Origin: Pseudomonas capeferrum | Lineage (GTDB): Bacteria > Pseudomonadota > Gammaproteobacteria > Pseudomonadales > Pseudomonadaceae | Length of the DNA stretch: 64,000 nucleotides | Direction of reading: 5' to 3' | Assembly (NCBI RefSeq): GCF_013523055.1 | Contig: NZ_JAAMQM010000018.1 | Coordinates: 1 to 64,000, forward strand | In this document: positions 42,960-52,243 of the stretch, piece after piece | Position numbering within the stretch: the stretch's first letter is position 1 | Layout: each line of letters begins with the position of its first letter | Notes under the pieces: model-generated | What the model was told of the DNA's origin: nothing | The model's database searches: none | The model's input: the letters and a program-made list of their open reading frames with translations, nothing else | Position numbers and translations under genes: made by a program

Positions 42960-43451
42960 ATGAGTGCACTGGTTGGCGTGATCATGGGCTCCAAGTCCGA
43001 TTGGTCCACCCTTAGCCACACCGCCGATATGCTGGAAAAACTCGGCATTCCCTACGAGGTGAAGGTGGTTTCCGCCCACCGTACCCCGGATCTGCTGTTC
43101 CAGTATGCCGATGAGGCCGAAGGCCGCGGCATCGAGGTGATCATCGCCGGTGCCGGTGGCGCGGCCCACTTGCCAGGCATGTGCGCCGCCAAGACCCACT
43201 TGCCAGTGCTGGGCGTGCCGGTGCAGTCGTCGATGCTGTCGGGTGTCGACTCGCTGCTGTCGATCGTGCAGATGCCGGCGGGCGTGCCTGTCGCGACCCT
43301 GGCCATCGGCAAGGCCGGCGCGATCAACGCCGCGCTGCTGTCGGCGAGCATTCTGGGTGCCAAGCACCCGCAGTTCCACGCGGCGCTCAAGCAGTTCCGC
43401 ACGGAACAGACCGAAACCGTCCTGGACAATCCAGACCCGCGTCAGGCCTGA
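42960..43451 (+). CDS. purE: N5-carboxyaminoimidazole ribonucleotide mutase
   Basis: The 163-residue product is PurE class I: VGVIMGSKSDWSTLSHTADM, VSAHRTPDLLFQYADEAEGR, IIAGAGGAAHLPGM, LGVPVQSSMLSGVDSLLSIV and GVPVATLAIGKAGAINAALL. It moves the carboxyl group of N5-CAIR to carbon 4 in purine synthesis. AGGAGAGG precedes the ATG at 42960. purK starts 11 bp after its stop. Confidence 0.95.
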   Translation: MSALVGVIMGSKSDWSTLSHTADMLEKLGIPYEVKVVSAHRTPDLLFQYADEAEGRGIEVIIAGAGGAAHLPGMCAAKTHLPVLGVPVQSSMLSGVDSLLSIVQMPAGVPVATLAIGKAGAINAALLSASILGAKHPQFHAALKQFRTEQTETVLDNPDPRQA

Positions 43452-43461
43452 GGCTACCAAC

Positions 43462-44544
43462 ATGAAGATCGGTGTAATCGGTGGCGGCCAGCTGGGTCGC
43501 ATGCTGGCCCTGGCGGGCACTCCCCTGGGCATGAACTTCGCTTTCCTCGACCCCGCGCCAGACGCCTGCGCCGCGCCGCTGGGCGAGCACCTGCGTGCCG
43601 ACTACGGCGACCAGGATCATCTGCGCCAACTGGCCGAAGAAGTCGACCTGGTGACCTTCGAGTTCGAAAGCGTTCCCGCCGAGACCGTGGCCTTCCTGTC
43701 GCAGTTCGTGCCGGTGTATCCAAGCGCCGAGGCCCTGCGCATCGCCCGTGACCGTCTGTTCGAGAAGAGCCTGTTCCGCGACCTGGGCATCCCGACCCCG
43801 GCCTTCGCCGACATCCTGTCCCAGGCCGACCTCGACGCAGCTGTCGCCAGCATCGGCCTGCCGGCAGTGCTCAAGACCCGCACCCTGGGTTACGACGGCA
43901 AGGGCCAGAAGGTCCTGCGTACGGCCGAGGATGTAGTCGACACCTTCGCCGAGCTGGGCAGTGTGCCATGCCTGCTGGAAGGCTTCGTCCCCTTCACGGG
44001 CGAAGTGTCGCTGGTTGCCGTGCGTGGCCGTGATGGTGAAACGCGCTTCTACCCGCTGGTGCACAACACCCATGAGAGCGGCATCCTGCGTCTGTCGGTG
44101 GCGAGCGAAGACCACCCGCTGCAGTCGTTGGCCGAAGACTATGTCGGCCGTGTGCTGGAGAAGCTGGACTATGTGGGCGTGATGGCCTTCGAGTTCTTCG
44201 AGGTCGATGGTGGCCTGAAGGCCAACGAGATCGCCCCACGGGTGCACAACTCCGGGCACTGGACCATCGAAGGCGCCGAGTGCAGCCAGTTCCAGAACCA
44301 CCTGCGCGCCGTGGCCGGGCTACCGTTGGGCTCGACCGCCAAGGTCGGCGAGAGCGCCATGCTCAACTTCATCGGTGAAGTGCCTGCGGTGGACAAGATA
44401 GTCGCTATCGACGACTGCCATCTGCATCACTACGGCAAGGCTTTCAAGGTCGGTCGCAAGGTCGGCCACGCCACCTTGCGCTGTGCCGACATGACCGGCC
44501 TGAAGCAGAAGATAGCCGAGGTAGAGGCCTTGATAGGCGGCTGA
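43462..44544 (+). CDS. purK: 5-(carboxyamino)imidazole ribonucleotide synthase
   Basis: The 360-residue product has the ATP-grasp layout of PurK: KIGVIGGGQLGRMLALAGTP, LVTFEFESVPAETVAFLSQF, LPAVLKTRTLGYDGKGQKVL, VSLVAVRGRDGETRFYPLVH and EIAPRVHNSGHWTIEGAECS. It makes N5-CAIR from AIR, ATP and bicarbonate and hands it to PurE. Same operon as purE. Confidence 0.95.
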   Translation: MKIGVIGGGQLGRMLALAGTPLGMNFAFLDPAPDACAAPLGEHLRADYGDQDHLRQLAEEVDLVTFEFESVPAETVAFLSQFVPVYPSAEALRIARDRLFEKSLFRDLGIPTPAFADILSQADLDAAVASIGLPAVLKTRTLGYDGKGQKVLRTAEDVVDTFAELGSVPCLLEGFVPFTGEVSLVAVRGRDGETRFYPLVHNTHESGILRLSVASEDHPLQSLAEDYVGRVLEKLDYVGVMAFEFFEVDGGLKANEIAPRVHNSGHWTIEGAECSQFQNHLRAVAGLPLGSTAKVGESAMLNFIGEVPAVDKIVAIDDCHLHHYGKAFKVGRKVGHATLRCADMTGLKQKIAEVEALIGG

Positions 44545-44576
44545 GCGACCATTCCCGATTGAACCTGTGACGCTGC

Positions 44577-44649
44577 AATCCCTCTGAAATGACAACGAGC
44601 TTGAATACTGAACAGGATTTGGCTTGTTCCACTTCATTTCAGAGGGATT
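44577..44649 (+). promoter_or_regulatory. long inverted repeat covering the ribosome site of the next gene
   Basis: AATCCCTCTGAAATGA (44577-44592) and TCATTTCAGAGGGATT (44634-44649) are perfect 16-bp complements with 41 bp between. The right arm contains AGAGGG, the ribosome site of the gene at 44653. In RNA the stem would hide it. Confidence 0.6.
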
Positions 44650-44652
44650 GTC

Positions 44653-44898
44653 ATGGGAATCATCGGAACCATCTTCATCGGTCTCATCGTCGGTTTGCTG
44701 GCCCGCTTCCTGAAGCCGGGTGACGACAGCATGGGCTGGATCATGACCATTCTTCTGGGTATCGCCGGCTCCCTGCTGGCGACCTATGGCGGTCAGGCCT
44801 TGGGCATTTACAGGGCCGGTGAGGCTGCAGGCTTCTTCGGCGCCCTGGTAGGCGCAGTGGTGCTGCTGGTGATCTACGGCATGATCAAGAAGCGCTGA
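44653..44898 (+). CDS. GlsB/YeaQ/YmgE family stress-response membrane protein
   Basis: The 81-residue product has three hydrophobic helices with GTIFIGLIVGLLARFLKPGD, GWIMTILLGIAGSLLATYGG and GFFGALVGAVVLLVIYGMIK, the transglycosylase-associated (YeaQ/YmgE) family. These are small inner-membrane proteins raised under stress; their role is unclear. A long inverted repeat covers its ribosome site. Confidence 0.9.
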   Translation: MGIIGTIFIGLIVGLLARFLKPGDDSMGWIMTILLGIAGSLLATYGGQALGIYRAGEAAGFFGALVGAVVLLVIYGMIKKR

Positions 44899-44944
44899 TT
44901 ACGGCTAGAATGTCCGGCAACTTTCACGTGTTGCCGGGCATTTC

Positions 44945-45478
44945 ATGCGTCTTTCCCTACTTTTTCCGCTCCTGCTGGTCTGCACCCTGGCTCACGCCGA
45001 GCTTCCCGAAACCGACTGGCTGGAGCTGATGCCCAAGTCCGACCAGAAGGCCCTGGAGCTGATGCCCGAGATCGACCACGACTCGCCGGAAGCCATGGGC
45101 ACCTTCACTGACAAGGGCGGCCTCAAGCAGAGCAAAGGGTTGCCGGCGGTGATGTACTCGACCAAGACCGTGCCCACCCTGAATGGCAAGCAGATCCGCT
45201 TGGGCGGCTATCCCGTTCCGCTGGAAAGCGACGCCAAGGGCAACAGCACCTTGTTCTTCCTGGTGCCTTACCCAGGTGCCTGCATCCATGTCCCGCCGCC
45301 ACCGCCAAACCAGCTGGTGCTGGTGCGCTATCCCAAAGGCCTGAAGATCGACGATATCTACACGCCGCTGTGGGTCAGCGGCACGTTGAAGGTCGAGAAG
45401 GTGAGCAATGATCTGGCCGCTGCGGCGTATGCGCTGGATGCGCAGAAGGTAAGGGTGGTGGAGGAGGCTGACCTTTGA
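44945..45478 (+). CDS. DUF3299 exported protein
   Basis: The 177-residue product has a signal peptide (cut after AHA, about residue 18), then ETDWLELMPKSDQKALELMP, VPTLNGKQIRLGGYPVPLES, FFLVPYPGACIHVPPPPPNQ and PLWVSGTLKVEKVSNDLAAA. This is the DUF3299 family, with a Cys-His pair after a Gly/Ala in GACIH. Function unknown; it is often found near metal or transport genes. No operon partner is close. Confidence 0.82.
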   Translation: MRLSLLFPLLLVCTLAHAELPETDWLELMPKSDQKALELMPEIDHDSPEAMGTFTDKGGLKQSKGLPAVMYSTKTVPTLNGKQIRLGGYPVPLESDAKGNSTLFFLVPYPGACIHVPPPPPNQLVLVRYPKGLKIDDIYTPLWVSGTLKVEKVSNDLAAAAYALDAQKVRVVEEADL

Positions 45479-45491
45479 GCCTTTAGGCGCC

Positions 45492-45522
45492 TGCGCCGGC
45501 CTCTTCGCGGGCAAGCCCATCC
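45492..45522 (+). repeat. degenerate REP half-element
   Basis: GCCGGCCTCTTCGCGGGCAA and the following GCCC match the P. putida REP core, but the right half has drifted to ATCCCC. It lies just after the DUF3299 gene. Confidence 0.6.
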
Positions 45523-45623
45523 CCACTGGTATCGCGCTGCTGCCGAGGCAGTGGAAATCCAATGGGTGTGGCGCTTCGCCGATGCGATTCACTCGCGAAA
45601 GGTCGGCACAGGGACAGCCAAGC

Positions 45624-46520
45624 TCAGGTCATTTCGCTGCCAATACTCACGCTCAGAGAACAACTGGCCCCCGGTTTCAGCACAACCACGTCATCCCATA
45701 CATTCGCCGTCTCGATGCACAGCATCCGCTGCCAGCCATCATCCGCCATATCCGAAAGCTCCTTGGCCCGCTCGGTCCACGGGTTCCAGATCACCGCCGA
45801 GCGCGAGCCGCTGCTGGTCAGGGTGATGCGACGGTTCCAGTGCGGGTCGACAATGCTCAACTGCTCAGGCGTCTGCAGGTAAATCCGGTCGGTCTCACCG
45901 ACGAAGGCCAGCGCATCGTTTTGCGTACGCTGTTCCCAGTCGGCCAAGGTCTCGATGTAGTTCAGCCCCTCCACACCCTCGACCCGCGCCTGGCGCACGT
46001 CGCTGACGGCGAAGTAGCTGTGCAGGGCTTGGCTGATGGTCACACTGTCGCTGCCGAGGTTATAGCTGGTTAGTGTCACCTTCAGTTGCTCACCCAGCTC
46101 GATCAGCAACTTCAGTTCGACCTCATGCGCCCAGCCGGGGAGATCGCCTTGAGCTTCGGGCAGCTCGAACTCGAGCTGGATGTTGGCGCCGACCTGTTCG
46201 GCTCCACGTAAATTCCAGTCACGACCACGCACCAGCCCATGCGCTGGCGCCTGCTCCCCCTTGTACATGCCTTGGACGGATTCGGGGTTGCGCTTCAAGT
46301 TGCCAAACCAAGGCCAGCACACCGGTACCCCGGCGCGCACGGATTTACCTTGGCGAAAAATGGCCTGGTCACTCAGCCACAGCAACGGTGGCTCGCCCAC
46401 ACGCTGGTAGCTGAGGATCTGCGCGCCCTGCTGGGCGATCAGTAGTTCGGCATGGTCGCTGGTGATGCGCCAGCAGTTGAGTTCGCCGTGTTGCTCGTTG
46501 TCGACCTTGAAGGTAGCCAT
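45624..46520 (-). CDS. D-hexose-6-phosphate mutarotase
   Basis: The 298-residue product is of the YeaD/aldose 1-epimerase-like family: LIAQQGAQILSYQRVGEPPL, GKSVRAGVPVCWPWFGNLKR, AHGLVRGRDWNL with the active-site His, YFAVSDVRQARVEGVEGLNY and VIWNPWTERAKELSDMADDG. It interconverts the alpha and beta anomers of glucose 6-phosphate. The ATG at 46520 opens with MATFKVDN; longer frames run into non-homologous sequence. Confidence 0.9.
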   Translation of the reverse strand: MATFKVDNEQHGELNCWRITSDHAELLIAQQGAQILSYQRVGEPPLLWLSDQAIFRQGKSVRAGVPVCWPWFGNLKRNPESVQGMYKGEQAPAHGLVRGRDWNLRGAEQVGANIQLEFELPEAQGDLPGWAHEVELKLLIELGEQLKVTLTSYNLGSDSVTISQALHSYFAVSDVRQARVEGVEGLNYIETLADWEQRTQNDALAFVGETDRIYLQTPEQLSIVDPHWNRRITLTSSGSRSAVIWNPWTERAKELSDMADDGWQRMLCIETANVWDDVVVLKPGASCSLSVSIGSEMT

Positions 46521-46591
46521 TGCGCTCGTCTCATTGATTGCCTGTGGGTCTTGGACCCGGGCACATGCAATGAGTTTACCGCTCTCGGGGC

Positions 46592-46990
46592 TCAGCGACG
46601 AGGCACGGACCGGGTGCGGCCGCTGCCGTCGATGGCGACGAAGACGAACACGGCCTCGGTCACCTTGCGCCATTCGCTGGACAGCGGATCGTCGCTCCAC
46701 ACCTCGACCATCATCTGGATCGAGCTGCGGCCGATCTCCAGGGTCTGGGTATAGAAGGACAGCTGCGCACCCACGGCCACTGGCACCAGGAAGGCCATGC
46801 GGTCGATCGCTACCGTGGCAACGCGTCCACCGGCAACGCGGCTGGCCATGGCAGTGCCCGCCAGGTCCATCTGAGCGACCAGCCAGCCGCCGAAGATATC
46901 GCCAAAGCCGTTGGTTTCACGGGGTAACGCGGTGATCTGCAAGGCCAGATCGCCTTGCGGAATGGGATCTTCTTGTTCGAGTTCAATCAT
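46592..46990 (-). CDS. acyl-CoA thioesterase (YciA type)
   Basis: The 132-residue product has the hotdog fold of YciA: NGFGDIFGGWLVAQMDLAGT with the Asp of the active site, VATVAIDRMAFLVPVAVGAQ, LSFYTQTLEIGRSSIQMMVE and AVFVFVAIDGSGRTRSVP. It hydrolyses acyl-CoAs. The ATG at 46990 follows AGAGG 9 bp upstream. It is 71 bp from the mutarotase and reads in the same direction. Confidence 0.88.
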   Translation of the reverse strand: MIELEQEDPIPQGDLALQITALPRETNGFGDIFGGWLVAQMDLAGTAMASRVAGGRVATVAIDRMAFLVPVAVGAQLSFYTQTLEIGRSSIQMMVEVWSDDPLSSEWRKVTEAVFVFVAIDGSGRTRSVPRR

Positions 46991-47340
46991 GCCGGGGGCC
47001 TCTGACCCTTGACGCTTCGTTGGTTGGCGCAATGATAGTCGCCGTGAAAACGTTCAGCTGAATGCATACTACGCTGATTTCGCTTTTCCAGGCGGCCTAG
47101 GGAAACTCTGCGAAACCGCCTGCAGCATACCGACCGGCGTTTTCGCACAACATCCCACAATTGACGCAACCTTTTCGTACTAGAGACCAGTATATAGTCC
47201 GATAAAGATAGCGACGACACGGATTGCTTAATATCTGCCGCCATTTTTCCGCACTATGAGCCTTGGACGGCAATTTGTTATCTTCGCAAGGTCCCACGCC
47301 AGAAGCCGCCATGCAAGCGGCCCGCATGACCTAAAAGAGA
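46991..47340. other. intergenic region before the MFS gene
   Basis: About 350 bp with no supported gene. It holds the divergent promoters of the thioesterase and MFS genes. I found no clear operator. Confidence 0.5.
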
Positions 47341-48636
47341 ATGTCGATGACCTCCGTGCAGAGCAGTATCGAGCAGCCGTCGCGGCCGCTGACCCGCAGT
47401 GACTACAAGACCCTCTCACTGTCCGCCCTGGGCGGTGCGCTGGAGTTCTACGATTTCATCATCTTCGTGTTCTTCGCCACCGTGGTCGGCAAGCTGTTCT
47501 TCCCTCCCGACATGCCCGAATGGCTACGCCTGATGCAGACCTTCGGCATTTTCGCCGCCGGTTACCTGGCGCGGCCGGTGGGCGGCATCGTCATGGCCCA
47601 CTTCGGCGACCTGCTCGGGCGCAAGAAGATGTTCACCCTGAGCATCTTCATGATGGCCTTGCCGACGCTGGTCATGGGCCTGCTGCCCACCTATGCGCAA
47701 ATCGGCCTTTGGGCTCCGGTCCTGCTGCTGCTGATGCGAGTGATCCAGGGCGCCGCGATCGGTGGAGAGGTGCCAGGCGCCTGGGTATTCGTCTCCGAAC
47801 ATGTCCCGGCGCGCCACACTGGCTATGCGTGCGGCACCCTGACGGCCGGGCTGACGTCGGGCATCCTGCTCGGCTCGCTGGTCGCGACGCTGATCAATAC
47901 CCTGTATACCCCTGGCGAAGTATCCGACTACGCATGGCGAATTCCTTTCCTGCTCGGCGGCGTGTTCGGGCTGTTCTCGGTCTATCTGCGCCGCTGGCTG
48001 CACGAGACGCCGGTCTTCGCCGAAATGCAGGCGCGCAAGGCGCTGGCCGAAGAGCTGCCGCTGCGCGCGGTCCTGCGCGACCATCGCGGTGCGATCCTCC
48101 TCTCGATGCTCCTGACCTGGCTGCTGTCGGCCGGCATCGTGGTGGTCATCCTCATGACCCCGGCGCTGCTGCAAAGCTTCTATCAAGTCAGCCCAACCGA
48201 CTCGCTCAAGGCCAACAGCCTGGCCATCGTCCTGCTCAGCTTCGGCTGCGTGACCGCCGGTTCGCTCGCCGATCGCTTCGGTGCCGGCCGGGTATTCGTC
48301 ATCGGCAGCCTGTTGCTCCTGGCATCCTCCTGGACCTTCTACCACACGCTGCCGACCCACCCCGAGCTGCTGTTCCCGATGTACGCCCTGACCGGCCTCT
48401 GCGTTGGGCTTGTCGGTGCCGTGCCCTACGTGATGGTCAAGGCATTTCCACCCGTGGTGCGCTTCAGCGGCCTGTCGTTCTCCTACAACCTGGCCTACGC
48501 CATCTTCGGTGGGCTGACGCCGATGGTAGTGACCGCGCTCCTCAAGTTCAGCCCGATGGCACCGGCTTACTATGTGGCCGGTATCTGCGTCATCGGCCTG
48601 TTGGTCGGTTTGTACCTGCTTGCCAAGCAGCGCTGA
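47341..48636 (+). CDS. MFS transporter, MHS type (organic acid:H+ symporter)
   Basis: The 431-residue product has 12 helices and MHS marks: LGGALEFYDFIIFVFFATVV, RPVGGIVMAHFGDLLGRKKM, RVIQGAAIGGEVPGAWVFVS, YAWRIPFLLGGVFGLFSVYL and FPPVVRFSGLSFSYNLAYAI. It resembles citrate- or dicarboxylate-proton symporters. Substrate unknown. It stands alone between the thioesterase and pstS. Confidence 0.87.
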   Translation: MSMTSVQSSIEQPSRPLTRSDYKTLSLSALGGALEFYDFIIFVFFATVVGKLFFPPDMPEWLRLMQTFGIFAAGYLARPVGGIVMAHFGDLLGRKKMFTLSIFMMALPTLVMGLLPTYAQIGLWAPVLLLLMRVIQGAAIGGEVPGAWVFVSEHVPARHTGYACGTLTAGLTSGILLGSLVATLINTLYTPGEVSDYAWRIPFLLGGVFGLFSVYLRRWLHETPVFAEMQARKALAEELPLRAVLRDHRGAILLSMLLTWLLSAGIVVVILMTPALLQSFYQVSPTDSLKANSLAIVLLSFGCVTAGSLADRFGAGRVFVIGSLLLLASSWTFYHTLPTHPELLFPMYALTGLCVGLVGAVPYVMVKAFPPVVRFSGLSFSYNLAYAIFGGLTPMVVTALLKFSPMAPAYYVAGICVIGLLVGLYLLAKQR

Positions 48637-48707
48637 ACGCCCTCGCTGCATCCCTCGCAACATTCTGTAAGGCCATCCCGCACGCACGGTGATGGCCTTT
48701 CATCCAA

Positions 48708-48725
48708 TTGTCACATTCAAGTCAT
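48708..48725 (+). promoter_or_regulatory. Pho box of pstS
   Basis: TTGTCAC, spacer ATTC, AAGTCAT: two 7-bp half sites 4 bp apart, close to the PhoB consensus CTGTCAT-N4-CTGTCAT. It lies 76 bp before the pstS start. Confidence 0.6.
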
Positions 48726-48800
48726 AGAGTCTTCACGCGGCCTGCAGATACTTGGGCCCGATCCATCCAACACCCCCAATATTCCTGCTAGGAGCAAGGC

Positions 48801-49799
48801 ATGAAACTGAAGCGTTTGATGGCGGCCCTGACATTCGTCGCCGCTGGCGTAGCTACCGCCAACGCGGTCGCTGCCGTCGACCCTGCAATCCCGACCTACA
48901 CCAAGACCACCGGTGTATCGGGCAACCTCTCCAGCGTTGGTTCCGATACCCTCGCGAACTTGATGACTCTGTGGGCCGAGGCCTACAAGAAGGAATATCC
49001 GAACGTCAACATCCAGATCCAGGCCGCCGGCTCTTCCACCGCGCCGCCCGCGCTGACCGAAGGTACCGCCAACCTGGGTCCGATGAGCCGCAAGATGAAG
49101 GACGTCGAGCTGCAGGCCTTCGAGCAGAAGTATGGCTACAAGCCGACCGCCATCCCGGTCGCTGTCGATGCCCTGGCCGTGTTCGTGCACAAGGACAACC
49201 CGATCAAGGGTCTGACCATGGCGCAGGTCGATGCGATCTTCTCCTCGACCCGCCTGTGCGGCGCCAAGGTCGACGTCAAGACCTGGGGTGACCTGGGCGT
49301 GACCGGCGACCTGGCCAACAAGCCGGTCCAGTTGTTCGGGCGCAACTCGGTATCCGGCACCTATGGCTACTTCAAGGAAGAAGCCCTGTGCAAAGGCGAC
49401 TTCAGGCCTAACGTCAACGAACAGCCGGGTTCGGCTTCGGTCGTGCAGTCGATCAGCAGCTCGCTGAACGGCATCGGCTATTCGGGTATCGGCTACAAGA
49501 CCGCCAGCGTCAAGACCGTGCCTCTGGCCAAGAAGGACGGTGGCGAGTTCGTCGAGGACAACGAAGCCAACGCCCTGAACGGTACCTACCCGCTGTCGCG
49601 CTTCCTCTACGTCTACATCAACAAGGCTCCGAACAAGCCTCTGGCCCCGCTGGAAGCCGAGTTCGTGAAGCTGGTCCTGTCCAAGGCCGGTCAGGAAGTC
49701 GTGGTGAAGGATGGCTACATCCCGTTGCCAGCCAAGGTAGCCGCCAAGGCCCTGGTTGACCTGGGCCTGGAGCAGTCTGCCAACGTCGCCAAGCAGTAA
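48801..49799 (+). CDS. pstS: phosphate ABC transporter substrate-binding protein
   Basis: The 332-residue product has a signal peptide (cut after AVA, about residue 23-25) and PstS motifs: VSGNLSSVGSDTLANLMTLW, IQAAGSSTAPPALTEGTANL with phosphate-binding Ser/Thr, VDALAVFVHKDNPIKGLTMA, FGRNSVSGTYGYFKEEALCK and YPLSRFLYVYINKAP. It binds phosphate in the periplasm for PstCAB. A Pho box lies upstream and a second one after it, before pstC, so the two units can be started separately. Confidence 0.93.
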   Translation: MKLKRLMAALTFVAAGVATANAVAAVDPAIPTYTKTTGVSGNLSSVGSDTLANLMTLWAEAYKKEYPNVNIQIQAAGSSTAPPALTEGTANLGPMSRKMKDVELQAFEQKYGYKPTAIPVAVDALAVFVHKDNPIKGLTMAQVDAIFSSTRLCGAKVDVKTWGDLGVTGDLANKPVQLFGRNSVSGTYGYFKEEALCKGDFRPNVNEQPGSASVVQSISSSLNGIGYSGIGYKTASVKTVPLAKKDGGEFVEDNEANALNGTYPLSRFLYVYINKAPNKPLAPLEAEFVKLVLSKAGQEVVVKDGYIPLPAKVAAKALVDLGLEQSANVAKQ

Positions 49800-49897
49800 A
49801 GGGTAAAGCGGCCGGGCCGGTTGTTACCGGTCCTCGCCACGAATTCACAGTCCGCAGCCAGGAACCCTGAGCAGCGGGCTTTTTTGCGTCACTACAT

Positions 49898-49915
49898 TGT
49901 CATGTTTCTGTCATA
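49898..49915 (+). promoter_or_regulatory. Pho box of pstCAB
   Basis: TTGTCATGTTTCTGTCAT: two almost perfect 7-bp PhoB half sites with a 4-bp spacer, 22 bp before pstC. The best Pho box in the window. Confidence 0.85.
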
Positions 49916-49936
49916 CGGGACCGCTAGGGTGTGCGC

Positions 49937-52225
49937 ATGAATGATCTGGCCAATTCCACAATGACTCAAAATCCTCCCGCCGTGCGGATTGACTTCAATA
50001 CGCCCGAACTGAAACGCAAGCGCCGTATGCGTGCGCTCAAGGACCGTCTGACCCGCTGGTATGTATTGGTCGGCGGGCTGGCCGTGCTGGCAGCCATCAC
50101 CCTGATCTTCTTCTACCTGGCCTATGTGGTATTGCCACTGTTCCAGGGCGCCGAGCTGAGCAGCAAGAAGGCCATGGAGCCGACCTGGTTGCAGCAGGAT
50201 GCCGGCAAGCCGCTGATGATCGCGCTCGAGGAACAGAACCTGGTGGGCATGCGTGTGTCCGATCGGGGCCAGGCATTGTTCTTCGACACCAAGACCGGGG
50301 CCGAGCTCGAACGCGTCGACCTGCCGGTACCGGCGGGCATGCAGGTCACCTCGATCGGTACCGATCAGCCGGGTAGCCCCCTGGTAGTGCTGGGTATGTC
50401 CAACGGCCAGGCGATGGTATTCAGCCACAGCTACAAGATCACCTACCCGGACAACAAGAAGACCATTACCCCTGGTATCGACTTCCCCTATGGCCAGGAC
50501 GCCTTCACCCTGGATGAACAGGGCAGGGCGCTGGAGCAGGTGAGCCTCAACGTCAATGGTGAAACCCTGGTATTGGCCGGTTCCACCGGCTCGCACCTGC
50601 AAGTGCTGCAGTTGACTCGTGAAGAAAACATGATGACCGGTGAGGTCACCAGCGAGCAGAACCGTATCGATCTGCCGCAGATGACCGAGGCGGTGAAGAG
50701 CATCTTCATCGATCCGCGCCAGCAGTGGCTGTACGTGATCAACGGTCGTGCCCAGGCCGATGTCTTCAGCCTGCGCGACAAGAGCCTGAACGGGCGCTAC
50801 AAGCTGCTCGAGGATGGCCAGGCCGAGATTACCGCGAGTACCCAGTTGGTCGGCGGCATTTCGCTGATCCTGGGCGACTCCAAGGGCGGTCTGAACCAAT
50901 GGTTCATGGCCCGCGATGCCGACGGCGAGTCACGCCTCAAGCTGATCCGCGGCTTCCAGCTGGGCACGGCGCCGATCGCCCAGATCGATGCCGAGGAGCG
51001 CCGCAAGGGCTTCATCGCCCTGGACACCGAAGGCAAGCTGGGCGTATTCCACAGCACCGCGCACCGCACCCTGCTGGTCGAGCCTGTTGCCGAAGGCGCC
51101 GGTATCCTGGCCCTGTCGCCGCGCGCCAACCGCATCATCATCGAGGAAGGCGGCAAGCTCCTGCCGCTGAGCCTGAAGAATCCACACCCTGAGGTATCCT
51201 TCAGCGCGCTGTGGGGCAAGGTCTGGTACGAAAACTATGACGAGCCGAAGTACGTCTGGCAGTCGACGGCCTCCAACACCGACTTCGAACCCAAGCTGAG
51301 CCTCTCGCCACTGACCTTCGGTACCTTGAAGGCAGCGTTCTACGCGATGATTCTCGCCGCGCCGTTGGCCATCGCCGCCGCCATCTACACCGCCTACTTC
51401 ATGGCGCCCGGCATGCGCCGCAAGGTCAAGCCGGTGATCGAGCTGATGGAAGCCATGCCGACGGTGATCCTCGGCTTCTTCGCCGGTCTGTTCCTGGCGC
51501 CTTATCTCGAAGGCCACCTGCCCGGTGTGTTCAGCCTGTTCCTGCTGATGCCGTTCGGTATCCTGTTGGCCGGCTTCGCCTGGAGTCGTCTGCCGGAGTC
51601 GATCCGCTTGCGGGTCCCGGACGGTTGGGAGGCTGCGATCCTTATTCCGGTGATCCTGTTCATCGGCTGGTTCGCCCTGTCCATGAGCCCACTGCTGGAA
51701 ACCTGGTTCTTCGGCGGCGACATGCGCCTGTGGATCACCAACGACCTGGGGATCACCTATGACCAGCGCAATGCCCTGGTCGTCGGTATCGCCATGGGTT
51801 TCGCGGTCATCCCGAACATCTACTCGATCGCCGAGGACGCTGTCTTCAGCGTGCCGCGCAGCCTGACCCTGGGCTCCCTGGCGCTGGGTGCGACACCATG
51901 GCAGACCCTGACTCGCGTGGTCATCCTGACCGCCAGCCCGGGTATCTTCTCGGCGCTGATGATCGGCATGGGCCGTGCCGTCGGTGAAACCATGATCGTC
52001 CTGATGGCTACCGGCAACACGCCGGTCATGGAAATGAACCTGTTCGAAGGCATGCGTACCCTGGCCGCCAACGTGGCGGTGGAGATGCCCGAGTCGGAAG
52101 TCGGTGGCAGTCACTACCGCGTGCTGTTCCTCGCCGCGCTGGTGCTGCTGATGTTCACCTTCGTGATGAACACCTTGGCCGAGCTGATTCGCCAGCGTCT
52201 GCGCAAGAAATACTCGTCGCTTTGA
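49937..52225 (+). CDS. pstC: phosphate ABC transporter permease PstC (long form)
   Basis: The 762-residue product is far longer than E. coli PstC (about 320). After one N-terminal helix (VLVGGLAVLAAITLIFFYLA) comes a large periplasmic domain (about 60-440) with repeated beta-strand words (DLPVPAGMQVTSIGTDQPGS; GGISLILGDSKGGLNQWFMA), then the permease part with AAPLAIAAAIYTAYFMAPGM, MEAMPTVILGFFAGLFLAPY and TLGSLALGATPWQTLTRVVI (EAA loop). The extended form is normal in Pseudomonas. ATG 49937 and GTG 49931 are both possible. pstA follows after 18 bp. Confidence 0.9.
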   Translation: MNDLANSTMTQNPPAVRIDFNTPELKRKRRMRALKDRLTRWYVLVGGLAVLAAITLIFFYLAYVVLPLFQGAELSSKKAMEPTWLQQDAGKPLMIALEEQNLVGMRVSDRGQALFFDTKTGAELERVDLPVPAGMQVTSIGTDQPGSPLVVLGMSNGQAMVFSHSYKITYPDNKKTITPGIDFPYGQDAFTLDEQGRALEQVSLNVNGETLVLAGSTGSHLQVLQLTREENMMTGEVTSEQNRIDLPQMTEAVKSIFIDPRQQWLYVINGRAQADVFSLRDKSLNGRYKLLEDGQAEITASTQLVGGISLILGDSKGGLNQWFMARDADGESRLKLIRGFQLGTAPIAQIDAEERRKGFIALDTEGKLGVFHSTAHRTLLVEPVAEGAGILALSPRANRIIIEEGGKLLPLSLKNPHPEVSFSALWGKVWYENYDEPKYVWQSTASNTDFEPKLSLSPLTFGTLKAAFYAMILAAPLAIAAAIYTAYFMAPGMRRKVKPVIELMEAMPTVILGFFAGLFLAPYLEGHLPGVFSLFLLMPFGILLAGFAWSRLPESIRLRVPDGWEAAILIPVILFIGWFALSMSPLLETWFFGGDMRLWITNDLGITYDQRNALVVGIAMGFAVIPNIYSIAEDAVFSVPRSLTLGSLALGATPWQTLTRVVILTASPGIFSALMIGMGRAVGETMIVLMATGNTPVMEMNLFEGMRTLAANVAVEMPESEVGGSHYRVLFLAALVLLMFTFVMNTLAELIRQRLRKKYSSL

Positions 52226-52243
52226 TAGAAAGGTAGAGATTCC

